From contig NZ_VOHK01000004.1 of NCBI RefSeq assembly GCF_007859325.1, forward strand, positions 372,001 to 436,000: 64,000 nt of DNA, read 5' to 3'. Numbering within the stretch: the stretch's first letter is position 1; every line of letters starts with the position of its first letter. The stretch is from Luteimonas marina (lineage in GTDB: Bacteria > Pseudomonadota > Gammaproteobacteria > Xanthomonadales > Xanthomonadaceae). The translations under genes were made by a program, and so were the position numbers. Shown piece by piece: positions 11,212-20,222 of the stretch. The notes under the pieces were generated by a model. That model made no database searches and had not been told where the DNA came from. It worked only from the letters and a program-made list of their open reading frames with translations.

Positions 11212-13314
11212 TCATGCGGCAGCATACCGCGCCGCGCCGCCGATCCAGCGATCCACCAGGCGGTCGGCGATGTCCGGCGCGTCGCGCATCAGCACGTCGC
11301 CGATGTCGTGCACCTCGGGCAGCAGGTCGGCGTCGCGCGCGAGGTCGGCGATGCGGAAGTCGGCCAGGCCGGTCTGGCGGGTGCCGAGCAGTTCGCCCGG
11401 GCCGCGCAGTTCCAGGTCCTTCTCGGCGATGACGAAGCCGTCGCTGGTCGAGCGCATCGTCTCCAGCCGCTGCTTCGCCATCTGCGACAGCGGCGGCTGG
11501 TACAGCAGCACGCAGCTCGAGGCCTGGCGGCCGCGCCCCACCCGGCCGCGCAGCTGGTGCAGCTGCGACAGGCCGAGGCGCTCGGCGTTCTCGATGATCA
11601 TCAGCGAGGCGTTGGGCACGTCGACGCCGACCTCGATGACGGTGGTGGCGACCAGCAGGTCGACCTCGCCGGCCTTGAACGCCAGCATCGTCGCCTGCTT
11701 GTCGCCTGCCTTCATGCGCCCGTGCACGAAGCCCACGCGCAATTCCGGCAGCGACGCGGTCAGCTGTTCCCAGGTGGTCTGCGCCGCCTGCGCCACGACC
11801 TCGTCGCTCTCGTCGATGATCGTGCACACCCAGTACGCCTGGCGCCCTTCGGCGCAGGCGGCGCGGATGCGCTCGATCAGTTCCGGCCGCCGCCCGGCGC
11901 CGAGCACGACGGTCTGCACCGGGGTGCGGCCCGGCGGCAGTTCATCGATGGCGGAGACATCGAGGTCGGCGTAGGCCGCCATCGCCAGCGTGCGCGGGAT
12001 CGGGGTCGCGGTCATCACCAACTGGTGCGGGACGATGCCGTCGGCCGCCCCCTTGTCGCGCAGCGCGAGCCGCTGGTGCACGCCGAAGCGGTGCTGTTCG
12101 TCGACGATCGCGAGCGCGAGGTCGCGGAACACCACGCCCTCCTGCATCAGCGCGTGGGTGCCGACCACGAGCTGCGCCGCGCCGCTGGCGGCGTCGGCCA
12201 GCACTGCGCTGCGCGCACGCCCCGCCACCTTGCCGGCGAGCCAGGCCACGCGTACGCCCAGCGGCTCCAGCCAGCCGCGCAGGCTGGCCAAGTGCTGTTC
12301 GGCCAGCAGCTCGGTCGGCGCCATCAGCGCCGCCTGCCGGCCGCTGCCGATCGCGAGCAGGGCGGCCATCGCCGCGACCACGGTCTTGCCGCTGCCGACG
12401 TCGCCCTGCACCAGCCGCAGCATCGGCGAAGCTTTCGCCAGGTCCGCGCGGATCTCGTCGAAGACGCGCCGCTGCGCGGCGGTGAGCGCGAACGGCAGGG
12501 CGTCGAGCAGCGCACGCACGCGGCCACCGTCGTCGTCCAGCGCGGGCGCGGCGTGTGCCTGCAGCGCGATCCGCTGGCGACGCAGGCTGAGGTGGTGCGC
12601 CAGCAGTTCCTCCATCGCCAGCCGCCGCTGCGCGGGATGGGTGCCGGCCAGCAGCGCGGCGACATCGGCCTCGCGCGGCGGGCGGTGCAGGGTCAGCAGC
12701 GCCTCGCGCAGCGACGGCAGGCCGCGCAGGTGCAGCAGGTCGTCGGGCAGCAGTTCCAGCGCGTCGCCTTCGGGCAGGCGGTCGAGCGCCTGCGCGACCA
12801 GTCGGCGCAGGGCCACCGGGCCGATCCCCTCCACCGCCGGATAGACCGGATCGAGCGCGTCGCCGAGTTCGCCGTCCTCGCCGTCGCCGAGCACGCGATA
12901 GCTCGGATGCACGATCTCCAGCCCGAGCTGCCCCGGACGCGGCGTGCCGTACGCGCGCACGCGCGCGCCGACGCGGAACTGGTTGACCTGCTGCGAACGG
13001 AAATGGAAGAAGCGCAGCACCAGCGTCGCGCGCGAGTCGTCGCCGATCGCCACGCGCAGCACCGGCCGGTAGCGGAAGCCGCGCTCGACCGCCTCCACGC
13101 GGCCCTCGACCTGCGCGACCACGCCCGGCTGCAGCTGCCGGATCGGCGTGATCCGGGTGCGGTCCTCGTACTGCCGCGGCAGGTGCAGCCACAGGTCCTG
13201 CAGCGTCAGCAGGCCGCGCGCGGCCAGCTTCTCCGCGACCGCCGGGCCGACGCCCGGCAGCGTCGTCAGCGCGACGTCGCCGGTGGCCGCGAGCGCGGGC
13301 GCGGGCTTCGCCAT
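11212..13314 (-). CDS. recG: ATP-dependent DNA helicase RecG
   Basis: RecG remodels stalled replication forks and branch-migrates Holliday junctions. The 700-residue product contains an N-terminal wedge/OB domain (about 1-160; LPGVGPAVAEKLAARG helix-hairpin-helix-like opening and the DRTRITPI strand). The superfamily 2 helicase core follows: Walker A GDVGSGKT, motif II DEQH, motif III TATPIPRTLA, and motifs V-VI TTVIEVGVDVPNA and QLRGRVGRG. The C-terminal TRG region (GPGELLGTRQTGLADFRIA) is intact. Length is normal. It lies 13 nt downstream of ridA on the same strand, so the two are probably cotranscribed. Confidence 0.96.
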   Translation of the reverse strand: MAKPAPALAATGDVALTTLPGVGPAVAEKLAARGLLTLQDLWLHLPRQYEDRTRITPIRQLQPGVVAQVEGRVEAVERGFRYRPVLRVAIGDDSRATLVLRFFHFRSQQVNQFRVGARVRAYGTPRPGQLGLEIVHPSYRVLGDGEDGELGDALDPVYPAVEGIGPVALRRLVAQALDRLPEGDALELLPDDLLHLRGLPSLREALLTLHRPPREADVAALLAGTHPAQRRLAMEELLAHHLSLRRQRIALQAHAAPALDDDGGRVRALLDALPFALTAAQRRVFDEIRADLAKASPMLRLVQGDVGSGKTVVAAMAALLAIGSGRQAALMAPTELLAEQHLASLRGWLEPLGVRVAWLAGKVAGRARSAVLADAASGAAQLVVGTHALMQEGVVFRDLALAIVDEQHRFGVHQRLALRDKGAADGIVPHQLVMTATPIPRTLAMAAYADLDVSAIDELPPGRTPVQTVVLGAGRRPELIERIRAACAEGRQAYWVCTIIDESDEVVAQAAQTTWEQLTASLPELRVGFVHGRMKAGDKQATMLAFKAGEVDLLVATTVIEVGVDVPNASLMIIENAERLGLSQLHQLRGRVGRGRQASSCVLLYQPPLSQMAKQRLETMRSTSDGFVIAEKDLELRGPGELLGTRQTGLADFRIADLARDADLLPEVHDIGDVLMRDAPDIADRLVDRWIGGAARYAAA

Positions 13315-13327
13315 TCCCTGCGGGGAA

Positions 13328-13711
13328 TCAGTCCAGCACCATCACCGCGTCGACCTCGAACAGCACTCCCTTGGGCAGCGCGGACACCTCGATGGTCGAG
13401 CGCGCGGGATACGGCGACTCGAAGTATTCCGCCATCACCGCGTTGACCGCGGCGAACTGCGACAGGTCGGTCAGGTACAGGCCGACGCGGGCGATGTCGG
13501 CCAGCGAACCGCCGGCGGCCTCGGTCACCGCCTTGAGGTTGTCGAACGCGCGCCGCGCCTGCGCCTCGATGCCGCCTTCGACGACATCGCCGGTGGCAGG
13601 ATCGAGCGGGATCTGGCCGGAGAAGAACACGGTGTTGCCGGCGCGCGTGGCCTGCGAATAGGGGCCGATGGCGGCGGGGGCGTCGTCGGTGTGGATCGGG
13701 GTGCGGGGCAT
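13328..13711 (-). CDS. ridA: RidA family reactive-enamine deaminase
   Basis: RidA hydrolyses reactive enamine/imine intermediates, such as 2-aminoacrylate made by PLP enzymes, to 2-keto acids and ammonia, and acts as a cytosolic trimer. The 127-residue product has the family marks IGPYSQA, VFFSGQIPLDPATG, the catalytic Arg in YPARSTIEV and the terminal Glu in LFEVDAVMV. The frame runs on to 13810, but ATG at 13711 is the only start compatible with family length. It precedes recG by 13 nt. In many proteobacteria this gene sits beside spoT, as here. Confidence 0.94.
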   Translation of the reverse strand: MPRTPIHTDDAPAAIGPYSQATRAGNTVFFSGQIPLDPATGDVVEGGIEAQARRAFDNLKAVTEAAGGSLADIARVGLYLTDLSQFAAVNAVMAEYFESPYPARSTIEVSALPKGVLFEVDAVMVLD

Positions 13712-13805
13712 GGGCGCGTCTCGGTTCGGAATGCACCGATTATAGGTCGGGCCTAGGCCCGACACCGCGCGCGCCCCGAGGCGACATGTGCCATTGCCCG
13801 ATGCC

Positions 13806-13918
13806 GTCATCCCGGCGAAAGCCGGGATCCATTTTTGCCGGCAAGCCTGTGCAGGTCGAAGTCCGGGCTCCCTTCCGAAGGCAAAAGCAGAATGGATCCC
13901 GGCTTTCGCCGGGATGAC
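13806..13918. repeat. Dispersed inverted repeat, family C
   Basis: Near-perfect inverted arms, each holding GTCATCCCGGCGAAAGCC / GGCTTTCGCCGGGATGAC with adjacent GGGATCCA / TGGATCCC, around a 60-nt centre. Copies are at 20078-20178 (with an extra half arm at 20052), 25753-25826 and, shortened, 24227-24252. It separates ridA from spoT. Confidence 0.85.
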
Positions 13919-13991
13919 GACTTCGGAAGGGGCGGTGCGACTCGGATACCGAACGGCATCCGGCAGGGCGAAACGTGGCCGAACGCGGGGC

Positions 13992-16166
13992 CTACATCCG
14001 CTGCACGCCGTGCACCACGCCCAGCCGCCGGGTGCGGCGGATCACCTCGGCCAGGTGTTCGCGGTCGCGGACCTCGATCGAGAAGCGGATCACGGCGATG
14101 TTCGCGTCGCGTTCGAGGTATTCGACGCCCTCGATGTTCGATTCGGCCTTGGCGATCGCCGCCGCAACCTCCGCCAGCGATCCCGGGCGGTTCTCGGTTT
14201 CGATGATCAGCGCGACCGGATATTCGCCGGTGACCTCGCGGTCCCAGCCGATCGCCACCCAGCGGTCCGGCGACTTGCGGTATTCGGCCACGTTCGGGCA
14301 GTCCAGCCGGTGCACGACGATGCCCTTGCCGGCGGTGTGGTAGCCCATGATCTCGTCGCCGGGAATCGGCATGCAGCAGTTGGCGAAGCTGATCACGCCG
14401 CGCTCGTGGCCGGTGATCAGGATGCGCTCGCCGCGCTGCGGCATCGTTCCCGCACCGGGCGCGTCGGCCTCCGGGTCCTTCTGCGCCAGCGCCTGCGCCA
14501 CCTGCGACGGCATGCGATTGCCGAGCGCGATGTCGGCCAGCAGTTCCTCCAGCCGCGGATAGCGCAGTTCGGCCAGGTAGGCGTCCAGGCGCGCCTGCGG
14601 CAGGCGGTCGAGCGAGGTGCCCACGTCCTCCAGTGCGCGGTCGATCATGCGGTGACCGAGCTGCACCGCGTCCTCGTGTTCGAGCTGCTTGAGCTGGCCG
14701 CGGATCGCGGTGCGCGCCTTGCCGGTGACCACGAATTCCAGCCACTGCGGCTTGGGCAGCGAGGATTTCGCGGTGACGATCTCCACGCTCTGTCCGCTCG
14801 CCAGCTTGGTGCGCAGCGGCACCAGCTTCCGGTCCACGCGCGCGGCGACCGCGGTGTTGCCGACGTCGGTGTGCACGGCATAGGCGAAATCGAGCGCGGT
14901 GGAATTGCGCGGCAGCGACAGGATGTCGCCCTTGGGCGTGAACAGGTAGACCTCGTCCGGGAACAGGTCGACCTTGACGTTCTCCAGGAACTCCAACGAG
15001 GAACCGGTGGCGCGCTGCGATTCGAGCAGGTTGGCGATCCACGAATGCGCGCGTGCCTGCGCGCCGCTCGGCGCCATGCCGTGCTTGTAGGCCCAGTGCG
15101 CGGCGATGCCGCGTTCGGCGATCAGGTCCATTTCCTCGGTGCGGATCTGCACCTCGATCGGCGAGCCGTAGGGGCCGAACAGCACCGTATGCAGCGACTG
15201 GTAGCCGTTGGCCTTGGGAATCGCGATGAAGTCGCGGAAGCGCCCGTCGAGCGGCTTGAACACCGAATGCGCGACGCCGAGCGCGTGGTAGCAGTCGGCG
15301 ACCGAGCCCACCACGATGCGGAAGCCGAACACGTCCATCACCTGGGCGAAGGTCTTTCCCTCGCTGCGCATCTTGTTGTAGATGCTCCACGGCGACTTCA
15401 CCCGACTCACGAGCCGGTAGTTCAGGCCCTCGTTGGTCAGCCGCTGCGCCAGCTGCGCCTCGATCTTGGCCATCGCCTCGCGGCGCAGCATCGGCTGGCC
15501 GCGGATGTGCTTGTCGAGGATCAGGTGGCGCAGCGGGTGCAGGGCGTGGAAGCCGCGGTCCTGCAGCTCGGCCTTGATCAGGTTCATGCCCAGGCGCTGC
15601 GCGATCGGCGCGTAGATCTCCAGCGTCTCGCGCGCGATGCGCTCGCGCGCCGGTCCCGGCTGCGCGCCGAGCGTGCGCATGTTGTGCAGGCGGTCGCCGA
15701 GCTTGATCAGGATCACGCGCAGGTCGCGCGCCATCGCCAGCATCATCTTGCGGAAGCTCTCGGCCGCGGCCTCCTGGCGGTTGCCGAAGCGCAGCTTGTC
15801 GAGCTTGGTGACGCCGTCGACCAATTCGGCCACGGTCTCGCCGAACTCCTCGGCCAGCTGCTCGCGGGTGAGCGGCGTGTCCTCGATGGTGTCGTGCAGG
15901 ATCGCCGCCACCAGGGTCTCGACGTCGACCTTCTGCTCGGCCAGCACCTGCGCCACCGCCACCGGATGGGTGATGTAGGGCTCGCCGGACTTGCGCGTCT
16001 GCCCGGCGTGCGCCGCCGCCCCCACTGCCCAGGCCCGGCGCAGCAGCGCGCGCTGGTCGGCCGGCAGGTACGCGGCCGCGCGCTCGAGGTCGCGCACGTA
16101 GTCGGGCAGCGCCTCCTCCTCGGGGGGCGGCACGGGCAGGATCAGGGCGGGGTCGCCGGGGGTCAT
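13992..16166 (-). CDS. spoT: Bifunctional (p)ppGpp synthetase/hydrolase SpoT
   Basis: SpoT makes and degrades the alarmone (p)ppGpp. The 724-residue product has all expected parts in order. The HD hydrolase domain retains YITHPVAVAQVL, HDTIEDT and KLGDRLHNMRTL, so hydrolysis should be intact. The synthetase domain carries FRDFIAIPKANGYQSLHT and EVQIRT with a conserved VFGFRIVV. A TGS domain (VYLFTPKGDILSLPRNST), a helical and Cys-containing region (FANCCMPIPGD) and a C-terminal ACT domain (ENRPGSLAEVAAAIA) follow. The ATG at 16166 is clear. Unlike the common rpoZ-spoT operon, an intrinsic terminator lies between rpoZ and this gene. Confidence 0.96.
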   Translation of the reverse strand: MTPGDPALILPVPPPEEEALPDYVRDLERAAAYLPADQRALLRRAWAVGAAAHAGQTRKSGEPYITHPVAVAQVLAEQKVDVETLVAAILHDTIEDTPLTREQLAEEFGETVAELVDGVTKLDKLRFGNRQEAAAESFRKMMLAMARDLRVILIKLGDRLHNMRTLGAQPGPARERIARETLEIYAPIAQRLGMNLIKAELQDRGFHALHPLRHLILDKHIRGQPMLRREAMAKIEAQLAQRLTNEGLNYRLVSRVKSPWSIYNKMRSEGKTFAQVMDVFGFRIVVGSVADCYHALGVAHSVFKPLDGRFRDFIAIPKANGYQSLHTVLFGPYGSPIEVQIRTEEMDLIAERGIAAHWAYKHGMAPSGAQARAHSWIANLLESQRATGSSLEFLENVKVDLFPDEVYLFTPKGDILSLPRNSTALDFAYAVHTDVGNTAVAARVDRKLVPLRTKLASGQSVEIVTAKSSLPKPQWLEFVVTGKARTAIRGQLKQLEHEDAVQLGHRMIDRALEDVGTSLDRLPQARLDAYLAELRYPRLEELLADIALGNRMPSQVAQALAQKDPEADAPGAGTMPQRGERILITGHERGVISFANCCMPIPGDEIMGYHTAGKGIVVHRLDCPNVAEYRKSPDRWVAIGWDREVTGEYPVALIIETENRPGSLAEVAAAIAKAESNIEGVEYLERDANIAVIRFSIEVRDREHLAEVIRRTRRLGVVHGVQRM

Positions 16167-16188
16167 GTCCTGAGCCTAAGGCGAAAGG

Positions 16189-16386
16189 CCGGGAATGGGG
16201 AATAGGGCGTCGGGAATCGGAAGAGCCGTTCTTCGGGCCGTTCAGGCTGCCGCCAACCCCGCTGCCGCAGGCGCGACGCCCAAAAAGCGAAGGCCCCGTC
16301 GAAGCGGGGCCCTGCAGGAGCATTGACCGGAGATCCCGGAAAACCGGCTTTACCGATTCCCGACTCCCCATTCCCGACTCCCGGCC
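16189..16386. repeat. Family F repeat pair between rpoZ and spoT
   Basis: GGGAATGGGG...CGGGAATCGG (16191-16220) and its inverted counterpart CCGATTCCCGACTCCCC...TTCCCGACTCCCGG (16353-16384) bracket the rpoZ terminator. The same short unit forms the end of mreC at 45274-45417. Confidence 0.65.
16282..16316 (-). terminator. Intrinsic terminator of rpoZ
   Basis: The minus strand shows GGGCCCCGC, a TTCGA loop and CGGGGCC, then TTCGCTTTTT, about 70 nt beyond the rpoZ stop. Confidence 0.8.
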
Positions 16387-16689
16387 TTACAGATCGTCGC
16401 CCTTCATGTCGTCGTCGCCGGCGACCACTTCGGCGGCGGCCCATTCCAGTGCCTCGCGCTCCTTGCGCTCGCGCTCGGCCTTGTCGACGGCGTCGATGTA
16501 GGGCTGGTCGATGCGGCGGGCGGCGATCTCGCGCAGCGCCAGCACGGTCGGCTTGTCCTGCGCCTCGTTGTTGTCGATCTGCGGCTCGACGCCGTTGGCG
16601 AGCTGGCGCGCGCGCTTGGCGGCCATCATGACGAGCTCGAAGCGGTTGTCGACCACTTCCAGGCAATCTTCCACGGTGATGCGGGCCAT
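16387..16689 (-). CDS. rpoZ: RNA polymerase omega subunit
   Basis: Omega helps assemble RNA polymerase by clamping the beta-prime subunit and forms part of one ppGpp site. The 100-residue product shows the family N-terminus [20 protein letters not shown] and the helix [12 protein letters not shown], then LREIAARRI, followed by an acidic C-terminal tail. The ATG at 16689 is chosen over the open frame start at 16770 because it matches all homologues. It is downstream of gmk on the same strand across a 315-bp gap, and spoT follows after a terminator. Confidence 0.95.
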   Translation of the reverse strand: MARITVEDCLEVVDNRFELVMMAAKRARQLANGVEPQIDNNEAQDKPTVLALREIAARRIDQPYIDAVDKAERERKEREALEWAAAEVVAGDDDMKGDDL

Positions 16690-17004
16690 AGGTCTCCCGG
16701 CGGCCGGCGGGCCGTCGATCAATAATCGGAAAGGGTCGGGGATTCTAGGCGCGCGGCCGTCGAAAATCAAGCGTTCGCTTGTAAAATCAGCAAGTTATCG
16801 CCAAAAAAGCCGCGATTTCCGGTAATTCGCCCGCTCGCGTGACGAACGCCTGCCCCGGCAGCCCGACCCCGGGTGCACCGCCCTCCCGCCGTCCGACCCG
16901 CTGTCATTTCGACCGCAGGGAGAAATCTTCTGCCCCGGCGCGAGGCGCCAGAAAGAGCCCGCTTCTCCTGCGCCCGGAACGACAGGATCTTTCCGGTTCA
17001 GCCG
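16690..17004. other. Intergenic region gmk-rpoZ with family D repeat
   Basis: No gene is seen. The part near rpoZ is AT-rich (CAAGCGTTCGCTTGTAAAATCAGCAAG at 16769-16795) and probably holds the rpoZ promoter. Positions 16902-16985 hold a family D dispersed repeat (CTGTCATTTCGACCGCAGGG and a decayed inverted partner ending GGAACGACAG). Intact family D is at 56245-56318 and a half copy at 48840-48864. Confidence 0.6.
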
Positions 17005-17622
17005 TCAATCCGAAGCCAACAGCGCCGCGATCAATCCGGCGTGCCGCTGCGCCTGCAGGTCCCGGCGCAGGCGGCTGGCGGTGAAGATGGCGCACATCTC
17101 GTCGACCGCGGTCTCGAACACCTCGTTGACGATGACGTAGTCGAACTCGTCGTGGTGCGACATTTCCTCGCGTGCGTTCGCCAGCCGCCGCGCGATCGTT
17201 TCCTCGCTGTCCTGCCCGCGCTTGCGCATGCGCTCCTCGAGCGCGGCGCGCGAGGGCGGCAGGATGAACACGCCGACCGCATCGGGCACCTGCGCCTTGA
17301 CCTGCTGCGCGCCCTGCCAGTCGATCTCCAGCAGCACGTCCTTGCCCGCAGCCAGCTGCGGCTCGACCGACTGCCTGGCCGTCCCCTTCCAGTCGCCGTG
17401 CACCTGCGCGTACTCGAAGAAATCGCCGGCGCGGATCATCGCCTTGAATTCCTCGGCGGCGATGAAGTGGTAGTGCTCGGCATGGCGCTCGCCCGGCCGC
17501 GGCGCGCGCGAGGTGAACGAGATCGACAGGCAGATGTTGCGGTCGCGCGCCAGGCAGGCGTTGACGATGCTGGATTTCCCGGCGCCGGAAGGAGCCGCAA
17601 CGATGAAAAGGGTGCCGCGCAT
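17005..17622 (-). CDS. gmk: Guanylate kinase
   Basis: Gmk phosphorylates GMP to GDP, feeding GTP and ppGpp pools. The 205-residue product begins MRGTLFIVAAPSGAGKSS, with the P-loop GAGKSS, and carries the GMP-binding segments FTSRAPRPGE and EHYHFIAAEEF, plus the LLEIDWQGAQQV Walker B-like strand and the lid RMRKRGQDSEETIARRL. The frame stays open to 17697 only through a dispersed repeat (its translation reads [11 protein letters not shown]), so the ATG at 17622 is taken. It lies between yicC and rpoZ on the same strand. Confidence 0.95.
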   Translation of the reverse strand: MRGTLFIVAAPSGAGKSSIVNACLARDRNICLSISFTSRAPRPGERHAEHYHFIAAEEFKAMIRAGDFFEYAQVHGDWKGTARQSVEPQLAAGKDVLLEIDWQGAQQVKAQVPDAVGVFILPPSRAALEERMRKRGQDSEETIARRLANAREEMSHHDEFDYVIVNEVFETAVDEMCAIFTASRLRRDLQAQRHAGLIAALLASD

Positions 17623-17627
17623 GGGGC

Positions 17628-17742
17628 CGTGATTGGTGATGGGTGATTGGTGATTGGTCACGGCAAACGCCCGCCACGCCGCCATTGCGGCAGCCATCGT
17701 ACCTGCTCTTCCGAATCACGAATCACGAATCACCAATCCCGG
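17628..17742. repeat. Dispersed inverted repeat, family E (copy 1)
   Basis: The left arm is built of GTGATTGGTGAT units (17630-17660), the right arm of their inverse, CGAATCACGAATCACCAAT (17712-17736), with about 50 nt of unrelated sequence between. A second copy with the same layout lies between mreB and mreC (46258-46402). Confidence 0.75.
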
Positions 17743-18609
17743 CTATTCAATGTTCTGCACCTGCTCGCGGATCTGGTCGATCAGCACCTTCAGCTCGACC
17801 GCGGCGTTGCTGGTGCGCGCGTCGACCGACTTGCTGCCCAGCGTGTTGGCCTCGCGGTTGAACTCCTGCAGCAGGAAGTCCAGCCGCCGGCCCACCGGCG
17901 CCTTCTGCCGGAACACGCGGCGGATCTCGTCGACGTGGCTGGACAGGCGGTCGAGTTCCTCGTCCACGTCCAGCTTCTGCAGCGACAGCACCAGTTCCTG
18001 CTCGACGCGCGCCGGATCGGCAGCCTGCGCGAGGTCGGCCAGCCGCGCCTCCAGCTTGGCGCGCTGGCCCTCGCGGATCACCGGCACCAGGATGCGCACC
18101 TCGCCGGCGATGCGCTCGATGCCGTCGACGCGCTCGAGGATCGCCGCCACCAGCTTGCCGCCCTCGCGCTCGCGCGCGGCGAGGAAGTCGGCGAGCACCG
18201 CGTCGAGCAGCGACAGCGCCTGCGCGTGCAGTTCCGCCTGGTCGAGCGCCTGCGCCTGCAGTACGCCCGGGTACTGCAGCAGGTCGGTGAAGCTCACGCG
18301 CAGGTCCAGGAAGTGGCTGCGCAGGCGCCCGGCCAGTTCGCCCAGCCGTCCGACCAGCGCCTCGTCCACCTGCAGCCCGGCCGCCGCGCCTTCCGGTGGT
18401 CGCAGCCGCAGCACCACGTCGACCTTGCCTCGCGAGACCCGCGCGGCGATCCGCTCGCGCAGCGCCGGCTCCAGCGCGCGCAGGTCCTCGGGCAGGCGCG
18501 CGCCGAGTTCGAGGAAACGGTGGTTGACCGCGCGCAGTTCGCAGCCGAGCGTGCCCCAGGGCGTGCTGCGCTCGCCCGAGGCGTAGGCGGTCATGCTGCG
18601 GATCGACAT
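17743..18609 (-). CDS. yicC: YicC/YloC family endoribonuclease
   Basis: YicC-type proteins are stress-linked endoribonucleases conserved next to gmk or rph. The 288-residue product begins [14 protein letters not shown], the family signature, and has the YicC N-terminal domain ([33 protein letters not shown]) and the C-terminal DUF1732 domain ([39 protein letters not shown]). The frame continues to 19308 antisense to rph; ATG at 18609 is chosen by homology. It diverges from rph with about 70 bp between starts. Confidence 0.93.
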   Translation of the reverse strand: MSIRSMTAYASGERSTPWGTLGCELRAVNHRFLELGARLPEDLRALEPALRERIAARVSRGKVDVVLRLRPPEGAAAGLQVDEALVGRLGELAGRLRSHFLDLRVSFTDLLQYPGVLQAQALDQAELHAQALSLLDAVLADFLAAREREGGKLVAAILERVDGIERIAGEVRILVPVIREGQRAKLEARLADLAQAADPARVEQELVLSLQKLDVDEELDRLSSHVDEIRRVFRQKAPVGRRLDFLLQEFNREANTLGSKSVDARTSNAAVELKVLIDQIREQVQNIE

Positions 18610-18678
18610 CGTGCATCCCGTGGTCGCTGGAGCGCCAATGGTAATCTGGCGCCCCTCGATTTTCCGGAAAACCCCCGC

Positions 18679-19404
18679 ATGAGCATCGCCCGCCCCAGCG
18701 GCCGCGCGCCCGACCAGCTGCGCGAGGTCCGCATCGAGCGCGGCTTCACCCGCCATGCGGAAGGCTCGGTCCTGGTGTCGTTCGGCGAGACCCGCGTGCT
18801 GTGCACGGCCAGCATCGACAACCGGGTGCCGGCGTTCCTGCGCGGCAAGGGCGAGGGCTGGGTCACGGCCGAGTACGGCATGCTGCCGCGCGCCACCCAC
18901 ACCCGCAGCGACCGCGAGGCCGCACGCGGCAAGCAGGGCGGGCGCACGCTGGAGATCCAGCGCCTGATCGGCCGCAGCCTGCGCGCCTGCGTCGACCGCA
19001 GCGCGCTGGGCGAACGCACCATCACCCTCGACTGCGACGTGCTGCAGGCCGACGGCGGCACCCGCACCGCGGCGATCACCGGCGCCTACGTCGCCCTGGT
19101 CGACGCCGTGCGCTGGCTGCAGGCCAGGCGCGAGATCGCGCGCGACCCGGTGTTCGGCGCGGTGGCCGCGGTGTCGGTGGGCGTGTACCGCGGCGTGCCG
19201 GTGCTCGACCTCGACTACGCCGAGGACAGCGACTGCGACACCGACATGAACGTGGTGATGAACGACGGCGGCGGCTTCATCGAGCTGCAGGGCACCGCGG
19301 AAGGCCACGCGTTCCGCCGCGACGAACTCGACGCCCTGCTCGCCCTGGCCGAATCCGGCGTCGCCACGCTGCTGGAAAGACAGCGCGAAGCGCTCGGGCG
19401 ATGA
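18679..19404 (+). CDS. rph: Ribonuclease PH
   Basis: RNase PH trims tRNA 3' ends phosphorolytically. The 241-residue product has the family start [23 protein letters not shown] (positions 5-27, shown here only in part: [13 protein letters not shown]). It also carries the phosphate-binding and catalytic segments [31 protein letters not shown] and [18 protein letters not shown], and the C-terminal [18 protein letters not shown]. The start ATG at 18679 follows TTTTCCGGAAAACC. Its stop overlaps the rdgB start (ATGA), so the two are translationally coupled. Confidence 0.96.
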   Translation: MSIARPSGRAPDQLREVRIERGFTRHAEGSVLVSFGETRVLCTASIDNRVPAFLRGKGEGWVTAEYGMLPRATHTRSDREAARGKQGGRTLEIQRLIGRSLRACVDRSALGERTITLDCDVLQADGGTRTAAITGAYVALVDAVRWLQARREIARDPVFGAVAAVSVGVYRGVPVLDLDYAEDSDCDTDMNVVMNDGGGFIELQGTAEGHAFRRDELDALLALAESGVATLLERQREALGR

Positions 19405-20009
19405 CCACTGCGCCGCGCCCGCTGGTGCTGGCGTCGAACAATGCAGGCAAGCTGGAGGAGTTCCGCGACCTGCTCGCGACCTCCGGCTTCGACGTACGCG
19501 CGCAGGCCGGGTTCGGCGTCGTGGACGCCGAGGAAACCGGCCTGAGCTTCATCGAGAACGCGCTGCTCAAGGCGCGCCACGCCTGCCGCGCGACCGGGCT
19601 GCCGGCGCTCGCCGACGACTCCGGGATCTGCGTCGATGCGCTCGACGGCGCGCCCGGGCTGTACTCGGCGCGCTACGCGGGCGGGCACGGCGACGCCGAC
19701 CGCAACATCGACAAACTGCTGCGCGAACTGGCGCGGGTGCCCGACGACCGCCGCGGCGCGCACTTCGTCTGCGTGCTGGCGCTGATGCGCCACGCCGAGG
19801 ACCCGCAGCCGATCGTCGTCGAGGGCCGCTGGCACGGCACGATCCTGCGCGAACGCCGCGGCAGCGGCGGGCACGGCTACGACCCGGTGTTCCTCGACCC
19901 CGCGCAGGGCCGGACCGCGGCGGAGATGCCGCTTGCGCTCAAGAACCGGCTCAGCCATCGCGGGCAGGCGCTGGCGCTGCTGCGGGCGCGGCTGACCGGC
20001 GGCGCGTAG
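19401..20009 (+). CDS. rdgB: RdgB/HAM1 non-canonical purine NTP pyrophosphatase
   Basis: RdgB removes ITP, dITP and XTP from nucleotide pools, preventing their use in DNA and RNA. The 202-residue product has the substrate-binding N-terminus [18 protein letters not shown], the [17 protein letters not shown] metal-binding helix, the [16 protein letters not shown] motif with the catalytic Asp, and the C-terminal [11 protein letters not shown] and SHRGQAL motifs. The start overlaps the rph stop by 4 nt. The order rph-rdgB-hemW is standard in gammaproteobacteria. Confidence 0.96.
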   Translation: MTTAPRPLVLASNNAGKLEEFRDLLATSGFDVRAQAGFGVVDAEETGLSFIENALLKARHACRATGLPALADDSGICVDALDGAPGLYSARYAGGHGDADRNIDKLLRELARVPDDRRGAHFVCVLALMRHAEDPQPIVVEGRWHGTILRERRGSGGHGYDPVFLDPAQGRTAAEMPLALKNRLSHRGQALALLRARLTGGA

Positions 20010-20051
20010 GCAACACCGGGAGCGTCCGGAAGGAAACGAAACCATCCGCTC

Positions 20052-20178
20052 GTCATCCCGGCGAAAGCCCTCGCATCGTCATCCCGGCGAAAGCCGGGAT
20101 CCATCTTGATCTGGCTGTTTCCCGGCTGGTGAAGTAGGGAGGCAACGGCAAATGGATCCCGGCTTTCGCCGGGATGAC
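20052..20178. repeat. Dispersed inverted repeat, family C, with an extra half arm
   Basis: A half arm (CGTCATCCCGGCGAAAGCC, 20051-20069) is followed by a complete inverted repeat at 20078-20178. It lies between rdgB and hemW. Confidence 0.8.
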
Positions 20179-20222
20179 AGGCAGGCCATGACGGACAGAC
20201 TAAGGTCCATGATCCAGGTTCC

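Noticed and set aside
13788-16205. An 805-codon open frame on the plus strand
   Set aside because: It is antisense to spoT, whose domains are intact; long antisense frames are expected at this GC content.
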